The position numbers and the translations under genes were made by a program. Under the pieces are notes generated by a model that saw only the letters and a program-made list of their open reading frames with translations, ran no database searches and had not been told where the DNA came from. From assembly GCA_002503545.1 (NCBI GenBank), contig DARY01000027.1:17387-81386 (forward strand): DNA of 64,000 nt. The letters are read 5' to 3'. Source of the DNA: Candidatus Methanomethylophilus sp. UBA78. Lineage in GTDB: Archaea; Thermoplasmatota; Thermoplasmata; Methanomassiliicoccales; Methanomethylophilaceae. This document shows, one piece after another, positions 61,332 to 64,000 of this stretch (positions are counted from its first letter, which is position 1; each line of letters begins with the position of its first letter).

Positions 61332-62516
61332 TCAGGCCGTGTCAGGTCCTCCGCAGAACCAATCAGTAACGTTGACCACATCTATCCCCTCGTACGACCC
61401 GAGTCCCAGACGGTCGGTCGTCAGGATAATCTTGCGGTAGTTGTCGGGGATCTTTCTGAGAGGTCCGATCTCCCTCTCCCTCGTCTCTTCGGCGAGCATC
61501 GTCTGCGTGACCTGATAGTACAGGATTTTGTCCGCTTTCTTCGCAGTGAAATCTATCTCCGAATCCCTGTAGCTGCCTACGGAGATCTTGTATCCTCTCC
61601 TCAGCAATTCGAAGAACACGGCGTTCTCCAGAGGTTTGCTCAGGTCGGCGAGGTCGCTGGCATTCAGCAGCATGTACCTCATCCCCAGATCCGTCGCATA
61701 GTACTTCCCTTTGGATGACAGGTATTTCCTTCCCACGATGTCGTATCTGTCGGCATGGTAGAACAGGTGGGCGGAGACGATTTCATCCATGTACTTGTAC
61801 ACGTCGTCCTTCGGTATTCCCAGTGCCTCCGATATCCTGTCCGGATTGGTCACATTGCCGATGTTCGAGTAAAGGAATCTGCATATCGCAGTCAGCCTTC
61901 TCGGGCTTCCCGAGATGCGTGCGAGTACGTCCTTCATCAGTACGGTGTTGAACACACCCTCTGATTGATACATGCATATCTCCTCACCCCTGTCCGGATC
62001 CACCATGGGGAGTCCGCCGCATGTCAGGTATTCCCTGAGCCTCCTCTCCCTGTCGCCGGGGTGCAGCTCCATGTATTCGCGGAACGATAGGGGGAGTACG
62101 TCGATCTCGATGTACCTCCCAGATAGTTTCGTGGATAGTTCGGACGACAGCATCTTGGAGTTAGAGCCGGTGATGTACACATCGCAATCCCTTCTGGCGA
62201 CCAGCATCGCCACCAGTCTCTCCCAGCCCTCCACGTTCTGGATCTCGTCGATGAGTATGTAATGCATGCCATCCGCATTCAGGGTGGGGTCTATCCGGGA
62301 CTGCAGCCATTCCAGATCCCGTTCTTTCAACTGCAGGTCCAGATTGATGTGGCAGATGTTCGCTTCGTCTACGCCCTCGGAACGGAGACGGTCGACATAC
62401 TGTTCGAGCACGGTGGTCTTCCCGGTACGTCTCATCCCGGTGAGGACCTTCACGGTGCTGGGCATGTCTTTCGAGGAGGAGAGGGTGTCCAAGTAATCCT
62501 TCCTGATGATCTCCAT
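61332..62516 (-). CDS. AAA ATPase with DUF4143 C-terminus
   Basis: 394 residues from ATG 62514-62516. Walker A LTGMRRTGKTTVLEQY, Walker B YILIDEIQNVEGWERLV, sensor ITGSNSKMLSSELSTKLSGR, then a winged helix (ISEALGIPKDDVYKYMDEI) and a PD-(D/E)XK-like C-terminal domain (ENAVFFELLRRGYKISVGSY, EIDFTAKKADK, YYQV). Complete member of the ATPase/DUF4143 family, whose function is unknown. A truncated relative is at 10789. These genes spread widely among gut prokaryotes. Confidence 0.88.
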   Translation of the reverse strand: MEIIRKDYLDTLSSSKDMPSTVKVLTGMRRTGKTTVLEQYVDRLRSEGVDEANICHINLDLQLKERDLEWLQSRIDPTLNADGMHYILIDEIQNVEGWERLVAMLVARRDCDVYITGSNSKMLSSELSTKLSGRYIEIDVLPLSFREYMELHPGDRERRLREYLTCGGLPMVDPDRGEEICMYQSEGVFNTVLMKDVLARISGSPRRLTAICRFLYSNIGNVTNPDRISEALGIPKDDVYKYMDEIVSAHLFYHADRYDIVGRKYLSSKGKYYATDLGMRYMLLNASDLADLSKPLENAVFFELLRRGYKISVGSYRDSEIDFTAKKADKILYYQVTQTMLAEETREREIGPLRKIPDNYRKIILTTDRLGLGSYEGIDVVNVTDWFCGGPDTA

Positions 62517-62683
62517 GTGCAGCAGGATGCATCCTGACTATTAAAAAATTCTTAAAAAATAGAATTAATGGTAGGTATTGACAATTATTTCTGAATAAAT
62601 AGAATAAATTGCGATGTCAGCCCGTAACGCAACCGAAGACCGATCTCCTTCCCCAGGTTCGATGAACATTCCCGCAGCGGCAA

Positions 62684-62730
62684 GGCGGAGATTCTTCCGC
62701 CGCGGCATCGGTCTTGTTACAAACCGATGC
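62684..62730 (+). repeat. Two consecutive perfect hairpins upstream of a small membrane protein
   Basis: GGCGGA-GATTCT-TCCGCC (62684-62701) is followed at once by GCATCGGT (62705-62712) - N10 - ACCGATGC (62723-62730). Together they could form a structured RNA leader or a small RNA, about 55-100 bases before the ATG at 62786. I recognise no known RNA family. Confidence 0.45.
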
Positions 62731-62785
62731 TTGCGCCGATGGCAACTTACTTCAATCCTTCTTGCCATACGGGGAATGGATTCCA

Positions 62786-63289
62786 ATGGACGGCAGCGGG
62801 AAAGGTGTGACGGACAGGCTGTATCTCTCGGCCCTGGCGGTATATGCGGCGCTAATAGTCGTGTTCGTCGTCGCATACATGGTGCTGAAGGACGGGGATT
62901 CCCTGGCGGCGGCCATGTCGGCTTTCGCCCTCGTCTTCCTCTTGATCTCGGCGGTCCTCGCGTATCATGTGTTCTCCCGTCTTCCGAAGGACAGGGCGCC
63001 GGAGGACCTCTCGGAAGAGGCCTGGGAGAAGAAACGACTTCTCCGGGAACCGCATGATGAATATGGCGGGATCGGCAGGCGTTCCGGTTCCGTCAGGGTC
63101 CGGAATCCTCCCGCGAAGGCCCCGGGCAACGGAATGTTATGGGGTGGCCCCCAAAATATGTCTCCGGGAAGGTCGCCGGTCGGACGGCCGATGAACCGCC
63201 TGGCCCCTCCATCATATGCCGTATCATTACCCGATTACCGTCTCCGTGACGGCGGGAATCGGGAAAATGTTCAAAATATGAATTCGTGA
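62786..63289 (+). CDS. Small membrane protein with polar C-terminal tail
   Basis: 167 residues from ATG 62786. Two membrane helices (YLSALAVYAALIVVFVVAYM, AMSAFALVFLLISAVLAYHV) form a hairpin, followed by ~100 residues of polar, proline-rich tail likely in the cytoplasm. An upstream in-frame ATG (62714) would overlap the hairpins and add a segment without codon bias, so it is not preferred. No family recognised. Confidence 0.55.
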   Translation: MDGSGKGVTDRLYLSALAVYAALIVVFVVAYMVLKDGDSLAAAMSAFALVFLLISAVLAYHVFSRLPKDRAPEDLSEEAWEKKRLLREPHDEYGGIGRRSGSVRVRNPPAKAPGNGMLWGGPQNMSPGRSPVGRPMNRLAPPSYAVSLPDYRLRDGGNRENVQNMNS

Positions 63290-63292
63290 AAA

Positions 63293-63300
63293 ATAATAAA
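63293..63300 (+). promoter_or_regulatory. TATA box of the BspA-like gene
   Basis: ATAATAAA centred about 28 bases before ATG 63325, which supports that ATG over the GTG at 63286 and predicts a leaderless transcript. Confidence 0.45.
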
Positions 63301-63324
63301 AGTCACAAGTCCGTTTCACCAACC

Positions 63325-64000
63325 ATGTTTTACGAATCTCTCAGGGGAGGGGATGGCGTTCTCCGTCTCCGTTCCCATGGTAAATTGCTGACCGCTTTGG
63401 CCGCCGTCGCTGTTCTCGTGGCTGGATGCTTCGTCCTCCTGGACGGATCCGATGGATCCGATGCAGAAGAAGTCACCGTCGATGGGATAATATACAAAAT
63501 TGACACCGGTACCGCCACGGCCGCCGTGACCGGGTACGACGTTTTCCCCGTATCATCCCTCCGTCCGTGACCTATGAGGGTATAGAGTATGAAGTAACCT
63601 CTATTGGAGAAGCCGCGTTCCTTAGTTGCACCGCCCTGAAGTCCATAATTATCTCCGATTCGGTCACAGCTATCGGACCCAATGCATTCGACGGATGCAC
63701 CTCCCTGACATCCGTGACCATCCCCGAGAAGGTCACCTCCATCGGAGACTCCGCGTTCTACGGATGCACATCCCTGACATTCATTGAGGTCGAGGAGGGC
63801 AACACCGCATACTCCTCTGAGGAAGGTGTCCTCTTTGACAAGTCGAAGACGACTCTCATCCAGTATCCCGTAGGGAAGAAGAAAGAATCGTACGATGTCC
63901 CCGACTCCGTCACCTCCATCGCAGACGCTGCGTTCTACGGATGCACCTCCCTGACATCCGTGACCATCCCCGGTTCGGTCACAACTATCGCAGGTTCCGC
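63325..64000 (+). pseudogene. BspA-type leucine-rich-repeat surface protein, frameshifted and cut by the window end
   Basis: The N-terminus has a membrane anchor (LLTALAAVAVLVAGCFVLLD) and the usual lead-in VDGIIYKIDTGTATAAVTGY. The frame then stops (TGA 63568-63570), but in another frame the sequence continues as SVTYEGIEYEVTSIGEAAFL and three or more LRR_5 repeats (CTSLTSVTIPEKVTSIGDSA; AFYGCTSLT). One missing base near the TTTTCCCC run (63542-63549) restores a single protein. LRR_5/BspA proteins are cell-surface adhesins common in gut Methanomassiliicoccales and bacteria. The frameshift may be real, phase-variable or a read error. Confidence 0.75.

Noticed and set aside
1..64000. CRISPR arrays, rRNA genes, prophage or insertion sequences with transposase
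   Set aside because: No regularly spaced direct repeats of 24-40 bases, no rRNA-like stretches and no transposase or integrase motifs were seen. The AT-rich island carries no recognisable mobility gene or flanking repeats.

Overview
This 64 kb window comes from a GC-rich archaeal chromosome. Archaeal markers are topoisomerase VI (both subunits), class I lysyl-tRNA synthetase, a 55-residue Sec61-beta/SecG, a DRG-type GTPase, an NH3-dependent NAD synthetase, and TATA boxes about 27 bases upstream of many start codons (leaderless transcripts). A glutamyl-tRNA-dependent tetrapyrrole operon, an anaerobic (cbi) cobalamin operon, nickel-handling genes and bacterial-type genes (thrS, mutM) fit a methanogen of the Thermoplasmata, most likely Methanomassiliicoccales/Methanomethylophilaceae. 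That assignment is inference. In support, none of the roughly 58 gene stops I placed is TAG (nearly all TGA, some TAA), as expected where UAG is reserved for pyrrolysine.

Layout: (1) 1-492, the end of a Sel1-repeat protein. (2) About 520-7750, a strikingly AT-rich island, all on the minus strand: a radical SAM protein, then an overlapping set of PLD-nuclease/SF2 helicase, a 48-residue protein, a DndD/SMC-like ATPase with a zinc-hook motif, and a 189-residue unknown. It looks like a horizontally acquired DNA-defence cassette. (3) 7.7-12 kb: small zinc protein, GNAT, histidine phosphatase fusion, tRNA-Ser(GGA), an MNT antitoxin with a broken HEPN partner, and an AAA ATPase with an in-frame UAG near its 5' end. 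(4) 12-18 kb: FecBCD-type metal or corrinoid transporter operon with a coupled methyltransferase. (5) 18-21.3 kb: PemK-like protein, Sel1 protein, divergent nitrilase and NadE. (6) 21.4-28.2 kb: cbiD-cbiG-cbiJET-cbiA, then a ZIP transporter and NikR-like regulator sharing a promoter region with two identical-geometry dyads. (7) 28-41 kb: acidic repeat protein, antiporter, secG, lysK, top6A/B, membrane proteins, mutM. (8) 41-48.4 kb: DRG GTPase and the tightly overlapping hemA-hemB-hemL-hemC-cobA-hemD operon. (9) 48.6-54.6 kb: hisS, thrS, ATPase, MATE pump. (10) 54.6-61 kb: CbiX-like protein, CooC, CooT, DUF4198-like protein (a nickel cluster), then a second FecBCD-type transporter whose binding protein carries a dockerin-like module. 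(11) 61.3-64 kb: DUF4143-type ATPase, a small membrane protein and a frameshifted BspA-type leucine-rich-repeat surface protein running off the end.

The common theme outside the defence island is tetrapyrroles and metals. The hem operon makes uroporphyrinogen III and precorrin-2, the cbi operon carries the corrin pathway to the a,c-diamide, and two FecBCD importers, ZIP, NikR and CooC/CooT manage cobalt, nickel or iron supply, presumably for cobamides, F430 and nickel enzymes. The most unusual points are the defence-like island with its coupled 48-residue protein, the loss of a stop codon after cbiA, the symmetric zip/nikR operators, the in-frame UAG before the AAA ATPase, the chelatase-like protein lacking its histidines, and a 10-base word present seven times.
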